From NCBI GenBank assembly GCA_036345935.2, contig JADWOT020000001.1, forward strand, positions 21,881,187 to 21,945,186: a stretch of DNA of 64,000 nt. The letters are read 5' to 3'. Shown here one piece after another: positions 12,721 through 25,503 of this stretch. Every line of letters begins with the position of its first letter. The first letter of the stretch is position 1. A program made the translations under genes and the position numbers. The DNA comes from Taenia hydatigena. Lineage: Eukaryota; Platyhelminthes; Cestoda; Cyclophyllidea; Taeniidae. The notes beneath the pieces were generated by a model. That model was not told the DNA's origin, ran no database searches, and was given only the letters and a program-made list of their open reading frames with translations.

Positions 12721-14249
12721 CTCCTCCTTCACCGCATCATTGCCTTGATAATTCGGGAATCCCTTCACCACTTTCACTCTTGCTACGTTTCGTTGCATGG
12801 AGTAGTTGTCAAAGTGAACTAAGAGGAGTGATTTCAGGACATTGACTCCTGTTTGAGATAGTTGGGAAGCTTTGAACACTTCGCCGGAGATTAGTCATAC
12901 ACCTTTTAAATGCCATTTCTCCAAGCACTGAGCGTCACACTTTCTCGGTACCGTAGAGGTAATTTGTGTCTGTGGCTATCCGCGATTAACTTAACCGTCA
13001 GCAGTTCACTCCAGTACTGCCTATGAATGCAAAGGTGTCTCGGTGGACATTTTGTTCATTACTATCAGATACCTGTTGGCACCACTGCCACTCTTACTCT
13101 ACCACGTTGGTTGAAGCATGTACGAGACATTAAAGCCAAACGAAGCCATCGGGACAGGAGAGATGTTCAGTTAAGTCGAAAAGTAGGATAAAATTATTTA
13201 CTGGATCAATTAACGCTGCTATTTGTGGTGCATGTCTCTCGGTTTCTTAGCTAACTTCCCATGCTGCCGTCCATCCCGTGCTAATCTTTTCTCCATCCAG
13301 CCATCCATTCTACGTGTATCACTCCATGCATCCACCTACCCATCAAGCGTCCACTCACGCGTCATTATAATCCTTCCTGACACCAGTGGAATTGTCTAGA
13401 GGCGTTCAAATCCTGCATGTCTTTGATAAGGGATGTTGCGGACAAGCTGAAGCAGAGCTTGTCCGCACCGTTGCGTGTGCCACAGCATGAAATCAACAGC
13501 GGATGGAAAGACCTCGAAACTACACCCTTCCTTTGATACTTCTTTGTTTCGTTTTTACGATAAAATGCAGTGAGCTCAAAGAAGAAACATCTTTTAGCGC
13601 AATGCATTAGTAGCCTTTTATTAGATCATTTAATATTTGAAGTAAAGTCTAGCACAAACTGGCGTAACATAGCTGAACAGAAAGTAATTCCTATGATCGC
13701 AAATATTCTGCTGTGTCTACCGCTACTTGCTTCATCGAAGAAGAAGCGTGGCAGTTGTTTCTGCTTTTGAGCCATTCCGACCCTCAAGTCCGCTTTGAAT
13801 CAAGGTTTAGGCTCATGTGGTGACATTTCAACCCTTCGCTCTTCCGTGGCTTTTGAGTCTCTCTCTCTTTTAAAGGATTTTCAGCAACCACTACTACAAT
13901 TTACTCCTTCTTGCTCATTCCAGTGATCTGTCTATGCTTTATTCTAACAATATAATAAACATCTACTTCAAAATCCTTTGCCCAAGGCATTACTAGCAAA
14001 TACTCATTGATACCAATGTCACTGATTTCCGACCAAGTACTTAGATTATCCAAGAGACATAATTGCCATTGGGTTAATATTTGTACAATCGAATCGTCAA
14101 GTAGATTTTGCGAGGTTTTTCAGCATCATCGGAGACGATGAACTAACCACACCTTTTCTCATGGTCACCTTATTTCTAATCGTCACAACTTTCCAGTCAT
14201 ACGTTGGTTGCGATTCTCCACCTACACCTGTCTGTGAATTGCTTTGGGC

Positions 14250-14420
14250 TACTGCATGGTGTAGGGCTTGCCCATGTTCACTGATATCACATTTACAATT
14301 TGCTTCCTCCATCTAGGCTCCGATCTTTAGGTGAGTGCTGGTGAGGGAAGGCGTCCCGATGGTTGAATGTCAGTCAAGGTTTTGTCAGCGCCACTGCAAG
14401 GTAAATGAAAAACATAGCAT
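14250..14420 (+). pseudogene. Remnant of NTPDase exon 5 / intron 5 junction
   Basis: The stretch gctccgatctttaggtgagt, followed by mutated copies of the intron 5 start (cgtcccgatggttgaatgtcagtc, ttttgtcagcgcca), aligns with 7065-7135 in the intact gene. The exon side is barely recognisable and has no open frame. It is one of five such junctions in the window. Confidence 0.55.
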
Positions 14421-15239
14421 GGTTGAATGGAGCATGAGTTGACCCTGTAGATGTCATCAGACATACGTTAACACCACTATCAGCAGAGCAGAACAAAGGG
14501 CGACTAAGGCGAGCTGCGCACCGTGGTAAAAGGGACCCAATTGAGGAGATGGCGACACTTCAGTTTAAACAAGTGCTACTCTACTTCACTCAAATCTCCA
14601 GTTTTCATGGTTGTAATGTCGTCGGAATTTGCAGATAACAAGAAACATTCTTGGAGATATTAAAAAATACAATGCCCAACCCCTGTCCTCGACGGAATTT
14701 TGCGTGTTGGTTCCATCTAATGACATCTTCCGGGTACCATTCGTTTCTTCTGCTAGAAGGGATTGATTGGGTCCTTCTGTTTCCCAACCCCCAGTTAAAA
14801 AGCTTCTGAATATATTTTAAAGTGGAGCGAAAGGTATCGTGGCTGGCACTTGATTCCGTAATTCTCCATTACAATGCTCAACCCAATAATCTCAAATTAT
14901 CAGCAAAAATTAGGTATATTCAAGCCTCGTTTGGATAGGTGATTGAGATACGCTTGTTTTAATCCATCGAACTGCGTTTAGAAGCCTATTTTTGTTAAAC
15001 CACTATCAGAATTACGGAGAGGGTTGGTTTAGCTGAGTTTTGAAACGTCACGTTACCAATTCACCGAGGGCATTTGGTGTGAGGTCACTTGTCAACCAAA
15101 AGACTCGACAATTGTGGAATAAGCAAGCAACTCGAGAAACACACTCCAATTATGGAATAGTAAAACCTATCGGAGCCGATTTAGGAAGTCTACGCGGTCT
15201 GCTGCGATCCTCAAAGCTAATGTCAACATTTTCATAGCG

Positions 15240-15365
15240 CAGTCTCAATGCGTGCTTGCTAGTTGGCCCTCTGCCTGGCTCAAGACCCTGATCTCCATGT
15301 GAGTGGTGAGGGTAAATGACGACCCACTGGTTGATTATCAGTAAAGGTTCTGACAGTGTCAAGGT
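15240..15365 (+). pseudogene. Remnant of NTPDase exon 5 / intron 5 junction
   Basis: The sequence gcctggctcaagaccctgat, then a gtgagtgg donor, then gacgacccactggttgat and cagtaaaggttctgacagtg, follows the intact gene at 7050-7135. The intron part is better conserved than the exon part. Sequence downstream (15600-15720) also matches 62945-63065, so this belongs to a block duplicated at about 62.5-63.1 kb. Confidence 0.6.
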
Positions 15366-15599
15366 AGGGCCAATGTAGCAGCCCATTTCTGCCATGGAAT
15401 GGGTTCTGCTTAAAGATTCCATCTAATTACACCTTCCGTGCTCCGTGTGTTCCGTTTTACTGAAGTGAATCTGATGGACCTTTTCTTTTGCAGACACCGG
15501 CAGGGTGGACCCCACTTTGCCTTATAAGCAAGTGAATTTTAAGCTCCATAGATCAGTTGAACATTTATCTATGACAGGATTCGATCAACTACTAAAATT

Positions 15600-15860
15600 T
15601 ATCCATGCTGTGCTAATACTCATGAAAAGGAGAAACTTATGGACGAGAGCATACACATTTCCCTGTTTCACTTTGTTAACCGTCTCCCATAAGCACGTCT
15701 CCATTAGCCACTGAAATGAAACTTGGTAGCTGGTCACTTTGCTAGAAGTCCACGGAGCAAAACTGATGTAGGGCGGTGAATGCGCGGCATACTGCACCGA
15801 CCTGCACAAACAGACTTTCTTAACTTTGTGGCTCACCTTGTGTATGATGCTCAAAACTTG
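15600..15860 (+). repeat. Mosaic duplicate of sequence at 61.4 and 63.0 kb
   Basis: 15600-15720 matches 62945-63065 in direct orientation (cctgtttcactttgttaacc, cccataagcacg). 15780-15860 matches 61450-61530 in inverted orientation (the reverse complement of a tcatacacaaggtga segment). The block is therefore rearranged relative to the 61-63 kb region. Confidence 0.65.
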
Positions 15861-17929
15861 GGAAACAAGCAGCGCAAGGTCCGGCGACCGCGACTCACCT
15901 TTATCAGGCTACCAGGGTGAGGAAAGGGTGAAGGTGTTCCAAAAATAACAAGCAAATGGTTCAGCGAGGATCAAGGGCGAGTGGAGACTAACGCGCAAAA
16001 TCTGTAAGCTCTTTCTGCACAGCATTATACCGGTTGAAAGAAAATGGTGACATTTATTCCCCTCATTCCCTTGCCTAACATTTCAATGGACTCAAGACAT
16101 ACAAACATGGGTGGAAGGTAACAATTTACAGAAACACGGTTGCCTACTGAGTAGTCTATGCATGTAATCCACACGTTTACAGATGCGTATAAAGCCGTTC
16201 TCCCGAAGGCGACACTTCGACACAGCCATGCAGGTGTGCAAGAATTCAGTTTCGCCAACACAAATCTGCACCTGCGGAATGGCGAATGCACCTACGATTG
16301 CCTTTACTCGAATGCAAGGATAAACTGAAGTTCAAGGACCTGAATCCGTCAGCAAGGCAAGTGGGCAGGTACCTGCCTGATCCTATGGACGCATGATAGA
16401 CTGCGGTTGAGTTTGCATAAATGCATGTTTTTAGTCACATTCATTCAAGGAATGACGTCTACTTTTCAAACTGTCAGCGTAAATTTAGCTGATGTTTAAA
16501 AATTTACTGCTTACTTGTCACTTCTCTACCGGTTTTTTGCTTCGCCTTTGCCTCCTGGATCCCTTGAAGCGTCAGCGCCAAAGGCGAAAACAAAACATTC
16601 TTCGTGTGTCACTTAAGTCTAGGAAACTACCTCCCCTCGGAGAGGAGAAAAGACCTTTTCTTTTGCAATATATGACTGACAATTCTCTTTCAAATACCTG
16701 AATTCACGGAATAGTTCAGCAAGTAACTAAATCCAAGTGGCTCTGTAGATGCATTTTTTGTGTCAGTCACTGCAGAAGGGAAGAGACCAAATGTTGAATG
16801 CATTGGCCAGCAACTTTACACCCTTTGAGACATAACAATCCAATCGAAAGTTGTACCGATGTATTCAACGCGACGTACAATCTCCTTCGTGCACCGCCTC
16901 TGCTGAGAGGGTAGACAACTGGCGCCATGCTTCTTTAGCAATAGAGGCACTGCTTTGCCTTCCCTCCATTAATTTGTACAATGGCATCTCTTTTCTTGCA
17001 AAAATATTGTTTTTTTCTATCCAGTGCCTAACACGAATCGTTTTCTAATTAATATTATGCGGTTTAATATCTATAAAGTCTGTAAACTTTCTAGAGGTTG
17101 ACCAGCTAGACCTGCAAATGGGGATGGAAGCGGGAGAGGCGCATGTTAAGGCCAATTCAAACGACCTAATAAAGATGGCTTTGAGGCATGTTGATCATTC
17201 AAGTAGCGAGGCGGATGCCACGCCTCTTCTGTTTGTCTACCCGAGCTTTCAGCCTGTCTGCCCTTCTTCTTGAGGCGGTGGATGCCTGTCGGCTTTGCGT
17301 CTCTTGAAAGGATCAAGCAGATAACCTGTTATTCTCTTTTCCGCGTCAGATGCCTTGATCATTTCCTCGTGCTGCCATCTGCGCTTCTATTTCCGCAGGC
17401 CTTCTCCACACAAAGAATCGAGCTTCTTCTAGCTTTGTCTTCCATGTAACCTTCCCAAGCATCTACACAGACGGTGTAAAGTTTGGGATGTGTTAGGGCA
17501 TTCTCTGGGCGGTTTCGTCAAGTCTAGAAGATGTTGCATGGAGGAGTGCTAGTGTTATTTCAATGGAATGGAATGTTTACTTCCGAAAATATACTTCCGG
17601 TATTCATACAAGCCGCTAAAGCCTCACCGTACTGCAGTCTCTGCTGCCTTACCATCATGCCACAAGTCTGCATTTAGCCTTATGTGGAATTACTTCTACT
17701 GTACCGAGGGAAAATTATGTTCAATGTTTGGGAGGATATCATTCACTCGATGCGAAAATAATCTGAAGAGAAGTTTCAAAGCACTGCAGCAAACATAAAT
17801 CCAAGCCTCAAACCACTTGCCTTGGCTCAGTTTGAACACCATTAAATGAAATGTAATATTGTCAATGTGAAGGGTTTCAAAAGGTTGCCGAAATGCCCAC
17901 GAAATTGTCCAGTGAAGGGAGAGTGTGAG

Positions 17930-18060
17930 TAGTGAGAGTCTGACGTGTACGCGTGCTTCGTAGTGCGTCCACACAGTCAATCATATTCAACTCCCCAATC
18001 CCTACAAGTTCCAACACGTCACTTCATCGAGACATCCTATAAACCACACAAACATAGTAA
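17930..18060 (+). repeat. Dispersed repeat family C, copy 2
   Basis: Shares gtgtacgcgtgcttcgtagt, gcgtccacacagtcaatc and caacacgtcacttcatcgag with the 12.6 kb (inverted) and 47.8 kb copies. About 50 bases further on, short matches to the 47.9 kb copy continue (aatggctag). Confidence 0.65.
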
Positions 18061-19546
18061 AATGGCTAGACAATCAACGTATAGTAGAAGAAGGCGAGTT
18101 TTTGAAGCTCCTAACCTAAGGAAGAAGGCCAACTTATCGTTAAATGGTTTGCATGAAAATGTTTGCCGTCAATGATTGTGATCCAGGACCGCTTTTTGAC
18201 AGTTACATGTGACAGACAAATGTATCACTACCCAAAAGGACTTTATCTCTTTTAGAAGACCCTAAAGGTCACTTTAGACATTTTCGCGAAGATGGCTTGG
18301 AGATGGGTTGTCCTCGCATTCTCTGGAATGTGTCTGCCTAAACCTTTCTTAGTAGCTGTTTGGCACTTTGTTGACAAATGTCTCCAATGGACGATTGTCT
18401 TTTTAAACAGAAAGCCTAAAAGAAAATTTGAATGCTATTTCTTTCAGGAGCAGGTTGAGATGTGAAGCATTCACAAAGTCTCCTGCAAAGTCCCTTACGA
18501 AGACGTGAACAATGAAATCTGGCAAAGGAGCTATCGTCGTGGAAACCACCCTACCAGCTTGACCACAATTGGAGGCCTTTTATTTACCCCTGAACTTTCT
18601 CTTCACCAGAGCCTCCTTGAATGGGATCGGCGAAGAGAGAAGGATGATAGAGGTAACAAAATTACGGCAGAGGAAGTAGCTCCGAAATGACAGAAGCGAA
18701 TTTGAGAGTGGTCAGCGATTGCTTAATTCACTTCTGTGGCTGGGGTAGAAGCTATGTCAGTGAATGCACAGCCATGCATCTGAGGCGAGGCGATGGAATT
18801 CGTCTCCGGTCGCCTACACATTAATAATCTCTTGGTGGCAGTACTGCGCAGTCAGCAAACAGCCTCTCACAAATACGGCAGGATCTCAGCCATCAACAAA
18901 CTTCATTTGTATGACGGGGACGCCTTCAAGTATTTCTGTGGCTGTCAATGACGTTTCTCGGCTTCTTAGGTTGTATCGCGTAGGTATGTTAGCTATTAGT
19001 CAGTTAGGGAAGCACTTGGGTGAATGGAATGAATAAATACGAAAAAAACGAGTCATTTGGAAGGATAAAAATCTGTCCCAAGTTAAAATCCTTGCTTTTT
19101 ATGCCACAGTTTTCCTAGTGCTAATAGAACGCTGGAGAGGTAAGAAATCTCGCACTACGACACTCTTCAACGCTCGCCACCACCCACTTCCACTCCGGTC
19201 CTGCTAGCATCTTCCTCTTATCTACCATCAACGTATGCTCCTATTCTGGGTGCGTCTTTCTGCAAATGCGTCAGTGCTACTCATAATGTCCTTATCAGTA
19301 GTATGTCTGATTGCCATTGGGAAATCGTCAAACTGAGTGGTCTTCGAGCACTCCTAAAATCTGAGCTTTAATGGGAGAATTTCTATTCAAAATGAGGTAA
19401 ATAATCCCGTTCGCAATTTGTGTGATCATCCCACATGTTTCCAAAGCAAGTGCTACTTATTAGGCTTTGTCAGTAACACCGCTGATGAGTAAGGACAGTT
19501 AAAATGACCTAACTGTGGATTTCCGCCATCTCAAAGCCATGCCTGC

Positions 19547-20195
19547 CTCTCCAAATTCTTAAAGTAAAGTTCCAGCAGACCAAAAGCCTTCATAAGCAGC
19601 GGTTCATGCAAATGTAAATTTAAGGATGGAGTCGGTAACAAAGTGGCATTGCCACTGCCAATCACCACCATGTCTAAGAACGCATAATTTTTAAAATCAA
19701 GAGAGTTCTTATGCAATTACGTAATTACATCTGGTGCAGGTCAAACTGACATCATTCTCACTTGGGCGTAGGGGAGTGGACCTATGTCTTTGCTTGTCAT
19801 CAAACTTTATCCACCTAAACAGGATAATTCAACATTGTAATTTATCTACGTGATTTATGCAAGGCAAATGACAGTACAAGGCTTAATTAGCATTCTTTAA
19901 CTCTCTACAACCTTGAGGTTCTACTGCTATTTTAATTATATCCACAAATCCCTACGAGACGCGAAAATAAGTTCTCCTTCGTCCTTACAACTTCACTGAG
20001 CTCACTTGCATAAAGTGGATCAGGCATTAAGGGTAGCTTACTTGAGCAACCAAACACCTACTGCAGCCCCAAGAAAGACTTGTTACTTCTTTCAAGAATC
20101 TTTTGGAAGCTTGTTGGTGGGTGCTGTACCGAACTCCTTCAAAATCGCCTCGAGTCCAGCCGTGAAATCGCTACCGAAGGAGGAGAGTCTGGGAT
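19547..20195 (-). pseudogene. NTPDase pseudogene, inverted copy 4 (exons 3-4)
   Basis: On the minus strand 20195-20042 is a 154-base copy of exon 3, the same length as the intact exon. An acceptor (cgcctttgtag) precedes it and a gtaagc donor follows. It reads RLSSFGSDFTAGLEAILKEF, then a TGA, then QVFLGAAVGVWLLK in another frame (ACR2). Further along the minus strand, sequence ending near 19547 matches the end of exon 4 (AYEGFW... then ...EFGE) with a small deletion and a stop. At the ACR3 position the codon is GAA (Glu), whereas the intact gene and copy 2 have CAG (Gln) and copy 3 has TAG. No clear exon 1-2 or 5-10 relics were found nearby in this orientation. Confidence 0.75.
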
Positions 20196-23100
20196 CTACA
20201 AAGGCGTATGGAATAAGATTAGAGATGGACATCAAATAACACCCACTTTCTTATGGAAGTAAAGTTGCTAATGGATCCAAGCATTGGAACAGCTGCGCCG
20301 ATCTCTGAGACCCAAAGCGAGTCAACTTCAAGGCTTTCAGCTCACAACTGAGCAGAAGCAGGCACAGAAAAAAATGCGAACACAAATGAGATCAAAAGAC
20401 TGCCAAAGCATTTTAAACAGCTTCATTGGCTTGTAGAGAGTGGCACAAACCGACCCATTGGCAATGAGCGTCAAGTACTCCCTTATTCACAAGAAGGATT
20501 GCGTTCCCTTGGAGCTGCTAACACTGGTCACTAACTCTTTGCACGCCTTCTTGGTAAATGGGTCTATGTATTGTTTTGTTGGTTATCCAACTCTCGATTT
20601 CGGTTACGGGACGCCCTCACCAAGTGGACTGACTCCTGAGCCATGCCTGTGGTCCCAATCCACCTCTGTTCGTTGATTACATACATCCTGCCCGAGCATC
20701 ATGCCTTCAATTGTCTTCAGGGCAGTCCTGATGTGCCACTTAGATGACAGTGGAAAGTGAACTTGATCTTAAAAACTTTTATTTCTTCTTTTACCATTGG
20801 GGTGGGGAAATCGCAGACGACTCATAACAGAAGGGATGAGAACGACGCCTACCTTCGACAACTGTCCCACTTCCGTGTTCTGCAAGAAAGCTCTTAGCAA
20901 CGGAAGCAACACCAACCGTGAACCATCTGGAATAGATTTTGCTGCAGAGTTTCCTTATCACACTTGCATGAAGATTTCGGCAGTGCGAACAGGCACAAAG
21001 CCTTATCCCAAAGGAACTTTGCTACACCCCAAAGCACCTTTCGAAAATCCGCTTTTTGGCCGGTGTTTTGAGTCTGGCTGTGGACACGTGTGATGATCAG
21101 CACAATTTCAGCTTCCTTTCAATACAGTCCCCAAACCAGACGAAACTCGAGATGCAGTAAAAAGGCAGTGGAGCAACAGCGACGTTGTGTTCAAGTATCG
21201 TCTCAGTTGCATAAAAAAATTTGATGACTGTCATGGTCACCTCGCGTTCCGAGCCCTTTTCTCTGTGTTGAATCTACGCAACCTACTTTACTACTATGTC
21301 TTCTTTCGTCCTCAGGTAGATCTTGAAAATACTACTTTTGCATCGCCGATTGATTTCAACAAACCCTTTTGTTCCTCAGAATTGCTGTCCTCGAACCATG
21401 CTTTATGCTTATCGTCAATTCCCTTTAGCTTTCGAAAATCTGCAGCTTTCAAAGTCTTCCTTTGTTTAAATTAAGTAAAAGAAGAAGGGTATTTTAGTTG
21501 TGTGCTTTACATTTTGGTGAGAGAGGTGAGGAGGAAGGCGGAGAATTCATTTTAATTTCGAGGGGCACAGGAACGACCACATTCACTAAAACATACTTGA
21601 GATCAGTAGACGTGTATAACATCGCGAACACTTGATGAGCGCCCAATTTGGTGAAATTAATCATTCGGCTACCTTAATAAGGCAGGAAGAGATTGCTTGA
21701 ATTTGAACAAAAAGGGTTTCGTGAAGGCTAGACCCTCTCTAATCCAACGTCACATATGCGTGACGCGGGCTTTTCATAAACGTAGCGATGATTCCTGGTT
21801 CCGTAAATCCCATTTTGAACAAAGTGGTTGACTCGATATTAGCGAAATAGGCGAGGCTACTTGTAAAGCAAGAATAATTACATTTGCTGGCACTTTGTAG
21901 GATAACCTTGAAGTGTTGACCTGAGTTCCTCGGCTATCCTGACAGCGGACGCGGTGGTGGAGCAAACTCACGATACACTGTGAGTGCGATTCTTAGCTGA
22001 CAGGGCTTTGGTTGTGGGCAACACTTTGATTGTCTGCTTAACTTTTCATTTTCGTCACACGGGCTCTCAAAGCACTCCATGCAAACGAGCATCCCACCCT
22101 CCAACAGGTCCATTCTAACGGCATCTTCTGGATGTTGTGGGACTTGATCGCCTGATTTTGGCTCCTGTCACTTTTTTCCAAGAACCGCAGAGCACAAGTC
22201 AGACTAGCTCTTCCATGCGTATGGCTTCCAGCCACACCGATAGCCGATCAGTCTCTCCTCTTTCAGGGTGTTGATAGCACAAGGGTGTCATAAATGATCG
22301 CCTCGCACATTTCATCGTTCGCAGCCACTCCCTTCGAAACATCAAGCAGTCGGACTGAATGCGCCCATCCTCGACACCTTCTCCTGCACATCTGTGAAAC
22401 CACCTTGATTTTGTTGTCCACTTTGGTTCTCTTAATGCACCGGCAGACATGGCAGAGTAACATCCACCAATGCTGGCTGAATTTCTACCTTCTTCACTAC
22501 TGCCTACCTCATTTTCTGCTTGGCCTATGATCCCAAGTTTTATAACCTAGGCAGGTGAGACTCGTTTTGAACACTCTTTTGTAGCCAAACAGTGCGGATT
22601 CCTCTACCTAATGCATAATGTCTTGACACTGCGCTTTGATTGAACTATTGAGGAAACCCACTACACATTCCTTTCCAACTTCAACTACAAATCACTTAAA
22701 CCCTGAAAAGGTCAGATTTAGCTGCCCATTTTGAAGTGAGCAAAGAATACAAATCCTGGATAAGAAGGTTGAAGATGGTGTAAACCGTTCTGAAGGGAGC
22801 TACAAATCTCCTTCCCTGAGGGGTCTCTTAGGTACACGTAATCACGAGGCTTGCTTAAAGTGAGAACTTAGCAAACACCAGCACTCACCATGGATGAGGA
22901 AATCTTGCTTTAGTTACCTTCGAAAAGGGAAAGTAAAACCAGTCAACAACACATCATTGCTAAGAAGAATCTGAAAGCAAATTCACTATTTAATATTTCG
23001 TTTGACAATGTTTCGAACTACATGGTCGCTTTATACCTTTCGTATTTAACGTTACAATTGGTCTGTTCCTCCCCAAAATTCTAGTCAATTATCTCTTTAT

Positions 23101-24295
23101 TAAAGCGCAAGGGCAGTACGAAGTCACAAAAATATGTAATCTTGGGCCTGCCTTATATAAAATGCAAAACTTCTTAATAGAGTCACATTTATGCGAGTTT
23201 AACTTAGACATAAAGAATGCAGCAGTGCTCTTTCTATGGGTTTAGTTTAACATTACTGAAGAACAAGTGCAACAATTAGCTGCATTACACATTCGGGTAT
23301 TTTCACCGTGTAGCGTCCCGAGGCTCCCTCGAAAGCAAAAGAAGGCAGAATGCTAAGGCAGAATACATATATTCACCGGACAGAGTAAAAAAGGCTGCTG
23401 GCATGGCTCAGAGGCTAGCCCACGCAGCTAGGGCAATATGGCCACCTCTGTGACCTTGATAGAAATCGGCAGCACAAACAGATAAAGTACTACACACCGA
23501 TTGTTACTGTGATGCCCATGTTTCATGAAAAGCAAATTTTGTGTAGGAGACGAGAGCCCTACTTGAGTCCCATACATGAAAGAAGGGTCGAATCTCTTAG
23601 TGTAGAGTAAACTTTATTTCCAACCCTCCCTTTTGGGGCTGCATTTAGTCCATTTTATTCGAGGCGATGAATACTTTAGACCAGGTAATTTCTCGTACCA
23701 AAGGAATTCACCAGGAAGGAACGTTAATGAAACGAGTGGCATAATTTTTGTACAAAACGTTGTCTATAAACGAACACCTTTTGTTTAAAAATGAAGGTCA
23801 TGAATAAATTAATTTTATTGTTGATGAGTTCATAACTTGCCGTTAAAATTCAATGACTTTCTTCTTTTTGCAGATTTTACTGTAAAGTATATGACTATTT
23901 ATTGCACTCTCTAGGTAATTTTTTTAAGAATTATCCTTTTAAAAACAGCAGCTGTAATTTACTTGTTAAAATTATTACGATGCAAGGCCGCTTGAATGCC
24001 GCGTTCGTCAAGAAAGGGTGAACGCTATCTTTACATCCTGAGCACTCGGTGGTAGTTTAGCACGAATAAGAAATAAACATTGTCTACAGGCTCGAAGAAG
24101 GAGCCAATAGCGACAAAAGGAGGGCTGGTATTGTGCGTTCACTACGAGTATAGTTTTTTAGATCAAAAATCCGAACTGTCCTTCGCAAATCACGCAAGGT
24201 TGGGTGGTGAGAAAGACTATGGTTGAGCTAATAAAGAAGGAAGGGTAAGGGTCGATACATTGTGTGTTTAATGTTACTTTTCTCCTTGAACGCAG
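20196..24295. other. No recognised gene
   Basis: AT-rich in the second half (22950-24000). Minus-strand frames at 22038-22463 (for example KVVSQMCRRRC) overlap in different frames and show no recognised domain. 23310-23460 has weak similarity to 29285-29400 (gcgtcccgaggc versus gcgtcctgagtc, and ctggctcagaggc versus tatggcccagagg). Confidence 0.5.
21748..21765. promoter_or_regulatory. Imperfect 18-base palindrome, site 1
   Basis: cgtcacatatgcgtgacg reads almost the same on both strands. It is one of six related sites (35483, 40153, 43123, 44578, 50460). No gene start lies close by. A role as a binding site is speculation. Confidence 0.5.
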
Positions 24296-24415
24296 GCCAC
24301 CGTTGATTAGGCCACAATCAAGTGAATGCGAAGCTGCGTCAGACAAGCAATTCGAAGTGCTTGTTGCCTCGGCGAATAACTTGCACTTTGAAGCCCTGTG
24401 TCAGCTGCAGTTAAA
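24296..24415 (+). CDS. Possible HR1-domain exon of the rhophilin gene
   Basis: The exon is bounded by an acceptor (tgaacgcag) and a good donor (gtaagt) at 24416. The open frame reads ...SDKQFEVLVASANNLHFEA and ends in a CQLQLK stretch. Hydrophobic spacing and order resemble the end of the rhophilin HR1 (Rho-binding coiled coil), where vertebrates have AENLLKVATNSKVREQV. The exon ends with two spare bases and the BRO1 exon at 25504 begins with one, so they could join directly. The product would then be about 25 residues shorter than vertebrate rhophilin at that point, so a small exon may lie between. Identity is low; this may be chance. Confidence 0.35.
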
Positions 24416-25503
24416 GTAAGTCCTGACCCATATTTCATTTTGTTTAATTTTAAAATTTGGTCTACATTTTGCAGACTCACCTTTATAATTTTAATGCTTC
24501 GTTAAATAGCGCATTCTTAACCATTTCTCCATTATTTAAGCTTTATTTTACTGTGAAATTGACCAAATCATTAGAATTTGATGAAACTTGGCACTGATGA
24601 ACACCTTTAAAGATTCTCCATCACAATGCTGGCAAAGCCATTCCACCGTATCCCCGATCACGCATTTTTCAGATGTCCACATCGTCTTACCAGGTTTTAA
24701 TTTCATCGTATTCTCGATGTAAGAACCTTGCTTTTACAATCTGATAAGTCGTAACTAGAAATTTTATCGGTTTTTAAAATGAACAGACTTGTGTGGTGTT
24801 TGGGCATAAGGGCTATGACGTAAAGGATATTGTCTTTCAACTTAATACCTGAAAGAGATTTAATGAATGGATCTTGTTTGCACCTATTTCAAAAAAACAT
24901 TGCTCTATAAAGGCTAAGTTTAAAATTCCACAAGTCTTTGTTGTAAATTTTGATTACATTGCAGTAACTGTAATACTGTTAGTCGAGCGTGAAGTGCACG
25001 CGTATTTTCAACCCCCTGTTAATATCGTCGCGTGTGTCTGCCTTGTAATTGTAAGAGGCCTCTCTTGTCAAGAGCAGTAGAAAAATTCACTCATGCATGC
25101 GTCACTCACCTCTGTATGCTCTTCAGTGTATGTCGCCCCTTGAATTGTTCATCGCGCTCACATGTTTGCCCCATTCTCAAGTCCATTTATAATGGAACAC
25201 CCCGGTAACGCACATCGCATTGTGACAGCAACCTTGGTAAACTACCTATTACAGAAATCTGTGAAGGCATACATTTACCTGATACAAGAGAGTGTGAGCC
25301 GAAGGCGTCTAGCTGGTTTCTTGGATTACCAGACGTCTAAATGAGAGGCAGTTTGGAAAGCCTCAACACCTCCTACCTAACCACATATTCTTACAAAGGA
25401 ATGCTTATGAATCTTGAATGCTACTGCTGCTGACGTTTGGTTTCACTTTTGTTGTTGAGTTTGCTTTCGAAAAATCAAACGATTGTCATATTTTCTCTAT
25501 CAG

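Larger units (their letters stand above)
10835..19546. other. Repeat-rich region without a recognised gene
   Basis: Outside the listed repeats and NTPDase remnants I see no conserved exon. The longest frame is a 139-codon minus-strand ORF at 11184-11603 with no recognised motif. 13260-13350 is rich in CATC/CCAT units, an inverted relative of the GGAT-rich stretches. 18764-19036 and 17568-17798 hold ORFs without family features. Confidence 0.5.

Noticed and set aside
24874..25344. ORFs between the possible HR1 exon and the BRO1 exon
   Set aside because: No HR1-like heptads, no good splice sites in the needed phase, and low-complexity hydrophobic composition.
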